Shown piece by piece: positions 54,377 through 63,399 of a DNA stretch of 64,000 bases. The translations under genes were made by a program, and so were the position numbers. Below the pieces are notes generated by a model. The model was given only the letters and a program-made list of their open reading frames with translations, did not search any database and was not told the origin of the DNA. Position 1 is the first letter of the stretch. Each line of letters starts with the position of its first letter. Source of the stretch: Streptomyces viridochromogenes DSM 40736 (lineage in GTDB: Bacteria > Actinomycetota > Actinomycetes > Streptomycetales > Streptomycetaceae). The DNA lies in the NCBI RefSeq assembly GCF_000158955.1, contig NZ_GG657757.1, forward strand, positions 1,153,108-1,217,107, given 5' to 3'.

Positions 54377-55554
54377 GTCTCCTCCATTTCCGATCGTTCG
54401 CCCAGGAGCCGGCCGAGCGACTCGCGGTCCAGCCGGCGGGGGTTGTCGTGGCAGCGGGGGTACGTCACGGCTTCGGCCGCCAGACTTCGGTGGTCGACGT
54501 CGAGTGCGTCGTACGGGGTCAGGCCGCAGGCGGTGATGAAGCGCTCCACGCGGAGCGCGGCCCGGGCCGGGGTGCCGCCGAGCGGGGCCGCGAGGGCGTC
54601 GAGCACCCGGCGGACGTGGCCGGTGCCTCGCGGGTCGGCGCAGTCCCCGGCGGGCACGGCGTGGTTGTAGCGCAGCAGCCGGCCCAGCGTCACCCCGCAG
54701 GCGTGGCCGTGGGCCAGGCCCAGCCGGAGCGTCAGCGGGTAGGAGATGGCGTGGCACGAGGAGGTCTGGGCCAGGGCGATGGCCCGCCCGGAGTGGTGGG
54801 CGGCGCGCTGGAGGGCGAGCCGTGCGGCGGCGTCCGGGGCGTCGTCCTGGACTTGGTCGAGGGCTTCGGCGGCGAGGGTGACGGCGGAGGTGCCCCAGCG
54901 GATGGACTCCGGCGTGGAGCGGATGGACCAGGAGGCCTCCGCGCCCTGGCACAGGGCGTCCAGGATGCCGGTGGCCAGTGCGCGGCGGCCTAGTCCGGCC
55001 AGCAGTTCCGGGGCGAGGACGGCGGCGGACGGGCGGACCCGGGGTCCGGTGAGGGAGAGCTTGCGCCGGTGCTTCAGGTCCCACAGGGTGGCGAACGGTG
55101 TGGCCTCGGCTCCGGTGCCGGCGGTGGTGGGCACCGCGACGACCCGTACGGCCGGTGGGGTGTCGCCGGCTGCCGGTCCGGCGGCGCAGGCCTGGCGCAC
55201 CCGGTCGGCGTCCGGAGGGCCGCCGTCGGCGAGGGCCGCCGCTGCTTTGGCCGCATCCATGACAGTACCGCCGCCGATCGCGACCGCCACGTCCGCACGG
55301 ATCGCGCGCAGTTGCCGGGCCAGGGCGGCGACGCTGTCCGGTGTGGTCGGCCCGTCGTGCACCACGACCGTGGGGTCGAGGGGGCGCAGGGCGTCCGTCA
55401 GCCTGGGCGCCCAGGGGCGTCCGGCGAAGCCGGGACCCACGACCTGGGCCACTCGTGGCGCCCGGCGCAGCGGGCCGGACAGGAGCGCGGTCACGCGGGC
55501 GATCTCGTGGATGCCCTCGGCCAGCAGCAGTTCACCGGGAAACACAGCGGTCAT
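54367..55554 (-). CDS. phpC: iron-type alcohol dehydrogenase, phosphonoacetaldehyde reductase
   Basis: A 395-residue group III (iron-containing) alcohol dehydrogenase: 'AIGGGTVMDAAKAAAAL' binds NAD(P), and 'CHAISYPLTLRLGLAHGHACGV' holds metal His residues. It reduces phosphonoacetaldehyde from Ppd to 2-hydroxyethylphosphonate for PhpD. ATG 55554, 56 bases after pmi; ends inside the start of phpD. Confidence 0.93.
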   Translation of the reverse strand: MTAVFPGELLLAEGIHEIARVTALLSGPLRRAPRVAQVVGPGFAGRPWAPRLTDALRPLDPTVVVHDGPTTPDSVAALARQLRAIRADVAVAIGGGTVMDAAKAAAALADGGPPDADRVRQACAAGPAAGDTPPAVRVVAVPTTAGTGAEATPFATLWDLKHRRKLSLTGPRVRPSAAVLAPELLAGLGRRALATGILDALCQGAEASWSIRSTPESIRWGTSAVTLAAEALDQVQDDAPDAAARLALQRAAHHSGRAIALAQTSSCHAISYPLTLRLGLAHGHACGVTLGRLLRYNHAVPAGDCADPRGTGHVRRVLDALAAPLGGTPARAALRVERFITACGLTPYDALDVDHRSLAAEAVTYPRCHDNPRRLDRESLGRLLGERSEMEETCG

Positions 55555-55610
55555 GGGTCACACTCCTTTCGTCCCTGGTGCGATCGGTTTGCTACGGAGG
55601 GGAATTCAGG

Positions 55611-58295
55611 TCACGCCGATTCCAAGAGGCCGCGCAGGGTGAACGGCATGATTCCGCCGTGCCGGATGAATTCCGCCTCCATGGCCGTGTCGACCCGGAC
55701 CACGGCATCGAAGGAAACGGCTCCCGCGGTCACCCGGACCGTACGCGGCACGGATTCCGAGAATTCCCGCACACCGCTGATGTCGAATTCCTCGGCGCCC
55801 GTGAGACCGAGCGTCCGCGCGTTCTGTCCGGCCGGGAACTCCAGCGGCAGGATTCCCATTCCGACGAGATTCGACCGGTGAATGCGTTCGAAGGATTCCG
55901 CGATCACCGCACGGACCCCGATCAGGGCCGGGCCCTTGGCGGCCCAGTCCCGGGACGATCCGGTGCCGTACTCGCGTCCGGCCAGGACGACCAGGGGCAC
56001 GCCCGCCTCCTGGTAGGCGACCGCCGCCTCGTACATCGTGGTGAGCTCGCCCGTCAGGTGGTTGACGGTGTGGCCGCCCGTCTTCCCGGCGGCCAGACGG
56101 TTGCGCAGCCGGGGGTTGGAGAACAGGCCGCGCAGGAGGACCTCGTGGTTGCAGCGCCGGGCGCCGTAGGAGTTGAAGTCCCCGGGCGGCACCCCGAGCT
56201 CGCGCAGGAAGACACCGGCCGCCGAGTGCGCGGGGATGCCGCCTGCGGGTGAGATGTGGTCGGTGGTGACCGAGTCGCCGAGGTCCGCCAGCACCCGGGC
56301 GCCTCGGATGTCGTCCAGGGGCCGCGGCCGGGCGGTGGTGCCGACGAAGTAGGGCGGCGGCGCGATGTACGTGGAGTCCTCGGCCCACGGGAACAGTTGC
56401 TGCGGGTGCGCGGGGAGGGCGCGCCACCGCTCGTCGCCGGCCATCAGGGAGTCGTACATCTGCGTGTACGTGCCGGGGTCGACCGCGGTGCGCGCGACCT
56501 CGTCGATCTCCCGGCTGTCGGGCCAGATGTCGGCCAGTGTGACGGGCCGGCCGTCGGAGCCCGTGCCCAGCGGCTCGGTGGTGAGGTCGATGTCCATGGT
56601 CCCGGCCAGGGCGTAGGCGACCACCAGCGGGGGCGAGGCGAGGTAGTTCATCCGGACGTCGGGGTTGATCCGGCCCTCGAAGTTGCGGTTGCCCGAGAGT
56701 ACGGCCACCGAGGCCAGGCCCGACTCGCGCACGGCTCCGGCCACCGACTCGGGCAGTGGCCCGGAGTTGCCGATGCAGGACGTGCAGCCGTAGGCGACCA
56801 GGCTGAAGCCGAGCTTGTCCAGGTAGGTGTCCAGACCGGCTCTGGCCAGATACTCCATCACGGCGGCGGAGCCCGGCGCGAGGGTGGACTTCACCCAGGG
56901 GCGCGGCTGGAGGCCGAGTTCGACGGCCTTCCGGGCGAGCAGTCCGGCCGCGATCATCAGGGCGGGGTTGGAGGTGTTGGTGCAGGAGGTGATGGCGGCC
57001 AGCACCACGGCGCCGTCGCCGAGTGTGTGGCGGCTGCCGTCCGGGGCCGTGACCTCGGCCCGTCGCGCGGTCCCGCCGTTGACCTCGGACACGGCCTCGG
57101 CGAACGCGGTACGGGTGGTGGCGAGCGGCACCCGGTCCTGGGGGCGCCGGGGTCCGGCGATCGACGGGACGACCGAGGCCAGGTCGAAGCGGACGCGTTC
57201 GGTGTAGCGGATGGTGGCCGCCGCCGCGGGGTCGTACCACAGCCCCTGGGTCTCGGCGTAGGCGCGCACCAGGTCCAGGTGGCGTTCCGGACGGCCGGTG
57301 GCGCGCAGGTAGCGCAGCACCTCGTCGTCGACGGGGAAGAGCGCCGCGGTCGCCCCGTACTCCGGGCACATGTTGGCGATGGTGGCGCGGTCGGCGGCGC
57401 TCAGCGCGGCCAGCCCCGGGCCGTTGAACTCGATGTACGCGCCGACCACGCCGTGCGCCCGCAGCCGTTCGGTCAGGGTCAGCACGATGTCGGTCGCGGT
57501 CACTCCGTCAGCCGGCCGTCCGGTGAGTTCGCAGCCGATGACCTTCGGGACGCGCAGGGTCAGCGGCCGGCCCAGCACGGCCGCCACCGCCTCGATGCCG
57601 CCGACGCCCCAGCCGAGCACACCGAGTCCGTTGACCATCGGGGTGTGCGAGTCGGTCCCGACGACCGTGTCCGGGTAGAGCGCGGGGAGGCTCCCGGTGT
57701 CGTCGGCGATCACCACACCGGCCAGCCGTTCCAGGTTGACCTGGTGGATGATGCCGGTGTTCGGCGGGACGATCCGCAGGCGGTCGAAGGTGGCCTCGGC
57801 CCAGCGCAGCAGTTCGTAGCGCTCGCGGTTGCGGGCGTGGTCCAGAGCGGCGTTGCGGGCGTAGGCGTCCGGGGTGCCGAACACGTCGGCCATGACGGAG
57901 TGGTCCACGACCAGGTCGACCGGGACCTGCGGGCTGAGCGTCTCGGCCGCTCCTCCGAGCCGGACGAACGCCTCCCGCATGGCGGCGAGATCGACGAGGC
58001 ACGGCACACCACTGTAGTCCTGCATGACCACCCGGGCCGGGTGGAAGAGGATCTCGGGCGCGGGTCCCCGCGGGTCCCAGGCCGCCAGCGCGTCGACCAG
58101 GCCGGCGTGGACGTGGACGCCGTCCTCGTGCCGCAGCAGGTTCTCCAGCAGGATCCGCAGACTGTAGGGAAGGCTCCCGGCACTCGGTACCGCATTCAGC
58201 AGTCGAAATATCTCGAACGACTCACCCGCGACCTCGATGACATCGCGAGCACCAAAACTGTCAGGGTGTTCCGAATTCTGGGAACCGTGCCTCAC
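55611..58295 (-). CDS. pmi: phosphinomethylmalate isomerase (aconitase family)
   Basis: An 894-residue aconitase-family [4Fe-4S] protein. Cluster Cys residues appear in 'AITSCTNTSNP' and 'YGCTSCIGNSG'; the C-terminal swivel domain includes 'GSSRDWAAKGP'. It isomerises phosphinomethylmalate to isophosphinomethylmalate, the analogue of citrate to isocitrate, after Pms. GTG at 58295 is chosen over the longer frame to 58346 because GGAGGAGGG lies just upstream. Primary aconitase could in principle replace it, which is why a dedicated copy is notable. Confidence 0.93.
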   Translation of the reverse strand: MRHGSQNSEHPDSFGARDVIEVAGESFEIFRLLNAVPSAGSLPYSLRILLENLLRHEDGVHVHAGLVDALAAWDPRGPAPEILFHPARVVMQDYSGVPCLVDLAAMREAFVRLGGAAETLSPQVPVDLVVDHSVMADVFGTPDAYARNAALDHARNRERYELLRWAEATFDRLRIVPPNTGIIHQVNLERLAGVVIADDTGSLPALYPDTVVGTDSHTPMVNGLGVLGWGVGGIEAVAAVLGRPLTLRVPKVIGCELTGRPADGVTATDIVLTLTERLRAHGVVGAYIEFNGPGLAALSAADRATIANMCPEYGATAALFPVDDEVLRYLRATGRPERHLDLVRAYAETQGLWYDPAAAATIRYTERVRFDLASVVPSIAGPRRPQDRVPLATTRTAFAEAVSEVNGGTARRAEVTAPDGSRHTLGDGAVVLAAITSCTNTSNPALMIAAGLLARKAVELGLQPRPWVKSTLAPGSAAVMEYLARAGLDTYLDKLGFSLVAYGCTSCIGNSGPLPESVAGAVRESGLASVAVLSGNRNFEGRINPDVRMNYLASPPLVVAYALAGTMDIDLTTEPLGTGSDGRPVTLADIWPDSREIDEVARTAVDPGTYTQMYDSLMAGDERWRALPAHPQQLFPWAEDSTYIAPPPYFVGTTARPRPLDDIRGARVLADLGDSVTTDHISPAGGIPAHSAAGVFLRELGVPPGDFNSYGARRCNHEVLLRGLFSNPRLRNRLAAGKTGGHTVNHLTGELTTMYEAAVAYQEAGVPLVVLAGREYGTGSSRDWAAKGPALIGVRAVIAESFERIHRSNLVGMGILPLEFPAGQNARTLGLTGAEEFDISGVREFSESVPRTVRVTAGAVSFDAVVRVDTAMEAEFIRHGGIMPFTLRGLLESA

Positions 58296-58351
58296 ACAGC
58301 CCTCCTCCGCAGATTGCTGCGAGCTTTTCCGCGCTGAACCAATCATCTCCC

Positions 58352-58366
58352 GCCGGAAACTCCGGC
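58352..58366. other. small hairpin in the NRPS-pmi gap
   Basis: GCCGGA and TCCGGC form a perfect 6-bp stem with a 3-base loop in the 109-bp gap between the C-A-T synthetase and pmi. It has no T-run. It could be a weak attenuator or an mRNA-stabilising element separating assembly-line and phosphonate genes. Confidence 0.35.
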
Positions 58367-58404
58367 ACCAGGGGGTCCGCTATTCCACTTGTGGCCATGT
58401 CCGG

Positions 58405-61400
58405 CTACGGAAGTTCCTCCGCACGCTCGGCCGAGACACTTCTGGCCAGCCCGGACAGCGTGGGTTCCACAAAGAGCGAGCGCACGGGCAGGCGAACCCC
58501 GAAGGCCTGGTTGACCCGGGCGATAATCCGTGTCGCCGAGAGGGAGTTCCCGCCCACTTCGAAGAAATTGTCCGCACTTCCCGGTGGCGCGATGCCCAGC
58601 ACCTCCTGCCAGATCCCCGAGATGCGCTCCTCGACCGGGTCCAGCAGGGGCGGCCGGTTCCCGGCGGTGTCGCCCGACTGTGCGAGCGGGTCGGGCAGGG
58701 CCTCGCGGTCGAGCTTGCCGTTGGGGCTGGTCGGCAACGCGTCCAGCACCAGGAAGAGTTCGGGCACCATGTAGCCGGGCAGCCGGTCCCGGAGCCACTG
58801 GCGCAGGCCGGCCGCGGTGGGCCGCTCCTCCCCCGGCGCCCGTACGGCGTATCCGGCCAGCCTCCGGTCCGAACCCTCGCCCCGGACCAGGACGACAGCG
58901 GTGCGCACGCCCGGGTGGTCCTCCAGCCGGGTCTCGATCTCGCCCAACTCGATCCGGAAGCCGCGCAGTTTGACCTGGTGGTCGGTGCGCCCGAGGAACT
59001 CCAGCTCACCGTCGGCGCCCCAGCGAACCACATCGCCGGTGCGGTACAGGCGGGCACCCGGCTCGGTGCCGGAGGGATCGGGGAGGAACCGGTCGGCGGT
59101 GACGTCCGGCTGGTCGAGGTAGCCGCGGGCGAGACCGACGCCGCCGAGGAACAACTCGCCCTGCCGGCCGAAGGGGACGGGGCGCAGCGTGTCGTCCAGG
59201 ACATGGACCGTGTACCCGGCGACCGGGCGGCCGAGGGGCGGCACCCGGTCCGGGGCGCACCGCGCGATGGTGGCGAGGACGGTGGCCTCGGTGGGCCCGT
59301 AGCCGTTGAACACGTCGCGGCCGTCGCACCACTGCTGGGCGAGTTCCAGGGTCGCGGCCTCGCCCGCCATGACCACCGTGCGCAGCCCGGGCAGTTCGCC
59401 GGCGGTCAGGGTGGACAGGGCCGAGGGTGACAGCAGGACCGTGCTGACCCGGCGCTCGCGGATCAGCCGGGCCAGGTCCTCGCCGGGGACGAGCAGGGCG
59501 CGCGGTTCGAGGACCAGGGTGGCTCCGGCGTCGAACGTCATCAGCAGTTCGAGCAGGGAGACGTCGAAGCTCGGCGAGGCGAAGCGCAGCACCCGGCTGT
59601 CCGGGGTCTGGGCGAACTGCTCGGCGCTGCGGGTCAGGCTGCCGATGCCGCGGTGCGGCACCATGACGCCCTTGGGCACGCCGGTCGAGCCGGAAGTAAA
59701 AATGACGTAGGCGAGCCGGTCCGGCGCGATGGGGAGCCCCGGCCGGTCCGCGGGGCCGTCCGCGAGGGCGGCCCGGGTCGCGTCGTCGTCCAGCAGTACC
59801 GTCGTGACGTCGTTCCCGGCGAACCGGCCGGCCAGCGACCGCTGGGTGAGCAGCAGCGTTGCCCCGCTGCGGCGCAGGATGTGCTCCAGCCGCTCCGCCG
59901 GGTACTCCGGGTCGAGGGGCAGCAGGACCGCTCCGGCCTTGAGGACGGCGAAGGTGGCGACGATCGCGTCCGCCGTGCCGTCCAGGGCCACACCGACCGG
60001 CTGCTCCGGCCGGACGCCGAGGGCGAGCAGGTGGTGGGCGAGGCGGTTGGCGGCCTCGTCCAGTTCCCGGTAGGTCAGCTGACGGTCGGGGGCTTCCACC
60101 GCCGTGTGATCCGGATGCCGCCGGGCGGAGTCCTCCAGCACCCCGTGCAGGGTGCGGTGGTGCCGCGGGTCGTCCGCGACGGGGGCGTTGACCTCCTTCA
60201 GGTGCCGGATCTCGTCCCGGGTGAGCACGGGCAGGGCGGCCAGCTCCCAGCCGGGGTCGGCGGCGACGGACCGGGCGAGGAGAGCCAGCCGTTCGCCGAG
60301 CCGGTCGATGGTGACGGGCTCGAACAGGGCGGTGTTGTACTCGAAGTAGCCGGTGTACGTGCTCTCGCGGTCGGTGAGCACCAGCGTCAGGTCGAACTTG
60401 GCGGAGTCCGGGGTGTGCGTGTCGCGGGCCCGCTCGGGCAGCAGTGTGTCCAGTTCACTGGCGTCCCGGCCGTCCTCCATCACGAACGCGACCTGGAACA
60501 GCGGGTTGTGGGTGAGCGTGCGCTCGGTGCGCGCCTCGTCCACGAGCCGTTCGAAGGGCAGGTCCTGCCGGGCCAGCGCCTCGACGACCGTCTGCCGCAC
60601 CTGGGCCAGCAGGTCGCCGAAGCTCATGCCGGGCTCGATGCGGACGCGCATGGCGAGGGTGTTGGCGAAGAAGCCGATCAGGTCGTCCAGTTCGGGCCGG
60701 GCGCGGTTGGCGACCGGGGTGCCGATGACCATGTCGCGCTCTCCGCTCCAGCGGTGCAGCAGCGCGGCGAACACGGTCAGCATGGTCATGAACGGGGTGG
60801 CACCGCTCCGCGCGGCCAGGTCGCGCAGGGCCGTGGTCAGCTCGGCCGGTAGCGCGAACCGCCGCCGGGCCCCCTCGGTCGTCGCCACCGCCGGACGCGG
60901 GCGGTCGAACGGCAGGTCGATGACGGGCGGCGCTCCCCGTATACGCTCGCGCCAGTAACCCAGCAGCTCTCCGAGCCGCTTCTCGTCCAGCATGCGGCGC
61001 TGCCAGTCCGCGAAGTCGGCGTACTGGATCGGCAGCGGGGGCAGACCGGCGTCGGTGCCGGTCTCGGCGGCGTGCAGCAGCGCCGTCAGGTCGCGCCGCA
61101 GCAGACCGATGGACCAGCCGTCGAAGACGGTGTGGTGGAACGTCAGGAAGAGCAGGGCGTCGTCGTCGCGCAGCCGCAGCAGCAGGCAGCGCAGCAGGGG
61201 GCCGGACGACAGGTCGAAGGGACGCTGTTTGTCCTCCGCGCACAGGCGCAGTGCGGCGGCGGCCCGCGCGCTGTCGGGCAGTGCGCGCAGGTCCGTCTCG
61301 GTCAGCGGCGGGGTCAGGCTGTCCGCGATGTGCTGGCGGGGCTCCCCGCCGTCGGCCGGGAAGACGGTCCGCAGCACCTCGTGACGCCGGGTCAGCGCGC

Positions 61401-61665
61401 CCAGAGCGTCGCGCACCGCCTCGGTGGTCACGGGCCGGCCGATCCTGAGGGAGGCGGAGACGTTGTAGACCGGGCGTCCCGGCTCCAGTTGGTCGAGGAA
61501 CCACAGGCGGTGCTGGGCGAACGACAGCGGCACCGGCCCGTCGTCGTCCGGCCGGCGCGGGATCGCCGGGTCCGGGCCCGGAGCCGCCGCGGCCCGCAGC
61601 CGACTCTCGAACAGGGCTCGCTGCTTGGGCGACAGTGCGGCGATCCTGGTCTGGAGGTCTTCCAC
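58405..61665 (-). CDS. C-A-T non-ribosomal peptide synthetase, alanine module of PTT
   Basis: A 1086-residue single module. The condensation domain (about 45-470) has 'TFHHTVFDGWS' (HHxxxDG). The A domain (about 500-1000) has 'YVIFTSGSTGVPKG', 'FNGYGPTEATV', 'YRTGD' and 'NGKLDRE'. The carrier ends with 'FFEVGGNSLSATR'. There is no thioesterase domain. The by-eye code is D-V-L-L-V-A-G-V-L-K, which I cannot assign alone. PTT needs two Ala-adding modules, PhsB and PhsC; this is one of them and the partial gene at the right edge the other. I cannot say which name belongs to which. Confidence 0.88.
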   Translation of the reverse strand: MEDLQTRIAALSPKQRALFESRLRAAAAPGPDPAIPRRPDDDGPVPLSFAQHRLWFLDQLEPGRPVYNVSASLRIGRPVTTEAVRDALGALTRRHEVLRTVFPADGGEPRQHIADSLTPPLTETDLRALPDSARAAAALRLCAEDKQRPFDLSSGPLLRCLLLRLRDDDALLFLTFHHTVFDGWSIGLLRRDLTALLHAAETGTDAGLPPLPIQYADFADWQRRMLDEKRLGELLGYWRERIRGAPPVIDLPFDRPRPAVATTEGARRRFALPAELTTALRDLAARSGATPFMTMLTVFAALLHRWSGERDMVIGTPVANRARPELDDLIGFFANTLAMRVRIEPGMSFGDLLAQVRQTVVEALARQDLPFERLVDEARTERTLTHNPLFQVAFVMEDGRDASELDTLLPERARDTHTPDSAKFDLTLVLTDRESTYTGYFEYNTALFEPVTIDRLGERLALLARSVAADPGWELAALPVLTRDEIRHLKEVNAPVADDPRHHRTLHGVLEDSARRHPDHTAVEAPDRQLTYRELDEAANRLAHHLLALGVRPEQPVGVALDGTADAIVATFAVLKAGAVLLPLDPEYPAERLEHILRRSGATLLLTQRSLAGRFAGNDVTTVLLDDDATRAALADGPADRPGLPIAPDRLAYVIFTSGSTGVPKGVMVPHRGIGSLTRSAEQFAQTPDSRVLRFASPSFDVSLLELLMTFDAGATLVLEPRALLVPGEDLARLIRERRVSTVLLSPSALSTLTAGELPGLRTVVMAGEAATLELAQQWCDGRDVFNGYGPTEATVLATIARCAPDRVPPLGRPVAGYTVHVLDDTLRPVPFGRQGELFLGGVGLARGYLDQPDVTADRFLPDPSGTEPGARLYRTGDVVRWGADGELEFLGRTDHQVKLRGFRIELGEIETRLEDHPGVRTAVVLVRGEGSDRRLAGYAVRAPGEERPTAAGLRQWLRDRLPGYMVPELFLVLDALPTSPNGKLDREALPDPLAQSGDTAGNRPPLLDPVEERISGIWQEVLGIAPPGSADNFFEVGGNSLSATRIIARVNQAFGVRLPVRSLFVEPTLSGLARSVSAERAEELP

Positions 61666-61737
61666 TGCTGTTACGTCCCCTCTGTATGACGACGGTGCCG
61701 AGGGCGGGTCCGGCGGCCGACCGTTCCGGCCGGTCCG

Positions 61738-63399
61738 CTAACCGAAGGCGCGGGCCGCGACGATGACGGCCGAGACGACCCCCTCTCCGATGACGAGGCC
61801 GGAGGCCACCGTCCCCACGGTCTCCTTCAGATGAGGTGCCTTGCGGACGGTCAGCCAGGCCGCCGCGCCGCCCAGCGACATCGCGAGCACGGTGTCCGGC
61901 GGCAGTAGCAGCCCGAGTCCCAGGGCGGAGGGCGAGACCGGGGCGAAGGTGAGCAGGAACCCGGCCGGCAGGGCGGCGGCGAGCGGGGTGCCGACCTGCT
62001 GGGCGTCCGAGGAGTCCAGCGAGTAGGCGCTCGCGACGAAGTCGAAGGCCCGGGCCAGCGGGGCCGGGAACTCCGGCTGCCCCACCAGGCCGGAGCGCAG
62101 CAGCACCGCCATCAGGAACAGGCCGACGACGGCGCCCAGCCAGCCGCCGAGGGCCTGCGTGGACAGCACCCGGCGCGGCGAGGGCCGCACGGACACCGCC
62201 GTGTCCGACACCCGCACCGCGTACGTGTAGTACAGCGCCGCCATCGCGGCCCCGGCGACGGCGGTGCTGAGCACGATCGCGTCGGACATCGACAGTCCGG
62301 CGAGTCGCAGCAGGATGATGCCGAGGAAGATGGCGGGGGACAGTGGCGCGATGCCGGTCTCGGCACCGACGCGGACGAAGAACAGCGCGAACAGCAGGGT
62401 CATCACCGTGATCAGCAGGGCGACGCCCAGCCCACGGCCCGCCCCGTAGTGCCAGCACAGCGTGGCGGCGCCGGCCAGCAGCAGCACGCACAGGGCCCCT
62501 GCGGCCCGGCCGTCGCCCGGGACGCGGGTGGCGCCCGGACCGCGCCTCAGCACCGAGACGGATCTGACCAGGGTCGCGACCGAGTAGCCGGTGATGACGC
62601 CGATGCCGATGGCGAGGACCGGTCCGTGGGAGAGGTGCTGGGTGTAGTCGTCAGCGGGGTCGCGCCGGGCCCAGAACACGGCGGAGCCCACGCCGCCCAC
62701 GAACATCCACAGGGCCGAGCGGCTGCCGGCGAGCGCGCCGACGCCCAGCAGCATGGGCGACAGGGCCAGTCCGACGAAGGCCGGCGTGCCGGGGAGGTGC
62801 GCGGTCCCCTCGTCCGTCGTGACCGAGGCGACGAGCGCGACGACGACCGAGGCCAGCGCCGACCACCACAGCGGGCGCGCCGAGACCTCCCGTTTACGGC
62901 TGAGGCTCTCCATCAGCAGGATGGCCGGACGCAGTGTGGGGAACGGGAGTTCCTCCCGGCTGAGCATCCGGGCGGCGAGCATGCCCAGCACCAGTCCGAC
63001 GGCGTTGGCGAGCAGGACGATGGCGGCCAGCGCCACCCATGGGGGCGGTCCGGCGCCCCGCAGATGGTTGGCGGCGATCCCGGAGCCCACGGCGGCGGCC
63101 GAGAGGTATCCGCTGGAGGCGATGGAGAAGACCACGAACAGGCTGGGCCAGGACAGGCGCCGTCGCAGCCGCAGCCACACCGCGCCGACCACCACGACGA
63201 GGGCGGAACCGCCGAAGGCGACACCGGTCTTGAAGATGACCAGGATGTTGAAGACACACAGCAACGCGCCGATCAGGACGCCGCCCGCGACCGCCCACCC
63301 GTCCGCACGCCGTGCGGGCCGGGCGCCGCCGGAGCGGGGGCCCGTGCGCGTGCCGTCGCTGCCGGTGTCGCTGCCCGCACCGGTCGTGCTTTCACTCAC
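61738..63399 (-). CDS. OPT-family oligopeptide transporter
   Basis: A 553-residue protein with about 14 helices of the oligopeptide transporter (OPT) family ('SIASSGYLSAAAVGSG', 'FPTLRPAILLMESL', 'PLSPAIFLGIILLRLAG'). The GTG at 63399 overlaps the upstream NRPS stop by 8 bases, so it is translated with it. It sits between the two alanine-module genes. OPT proteins normally import peptides with protons; here it may export or recycle the tripeptide. Confidence 0.88.
   Translation of the reverse strand: MSESTTGAGSDTGSDGTRTGPRSGGARPARRADGWAVAGGVLIGALLCVFNILVIFKTGVAFGGSALVVVVGAVWLRLRRRLSWPSLFVVFSIASSGYLSAAAVGSGIAANHLRGAGPPPWVALAAIVLLANAVGLVLGMLAARMLSREELPFPTLRPAILLMESLSRKREVSARPLWWSALASVVVALVASVTTDEGTAHLPGTPAFVGLALSPMLLGVGALAGSRSALWMFVGGVGSAVFWARRDPADDYTQHLSHGPVLAIGIGVITGYSVATLVRSVSVLRRGPGATRVPGDGRAAGALCVLLLAGAATLCWHYGAGRGLGVALLITVMTLLFALFFVRVGAETGIAPLSPAIFLGIILLRLAGLSMSDAIVLSTAVAGAAMAALYYTYAVRVSDTAVSVRPSPRRVLSTQALGGWLGAVVGLFLMAVLLRSGLVGQPEFPAPLARAFDFVASAYSLDSSDAQQVGTPLAAALPAGFLLTFAPVSPSALGLGLLLPPDTVLAMSLGGAAAWLTVRKAPHLKETVGTVASGLVIGEGVVSAVIVAARAFG

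Noticed and set aside
55611..58295. Housekeeping aconitase
   Set aside because: It lies inside the phosphinothricin operon between the synthetase and phpC genes, where the dedicated isomerase is expected.
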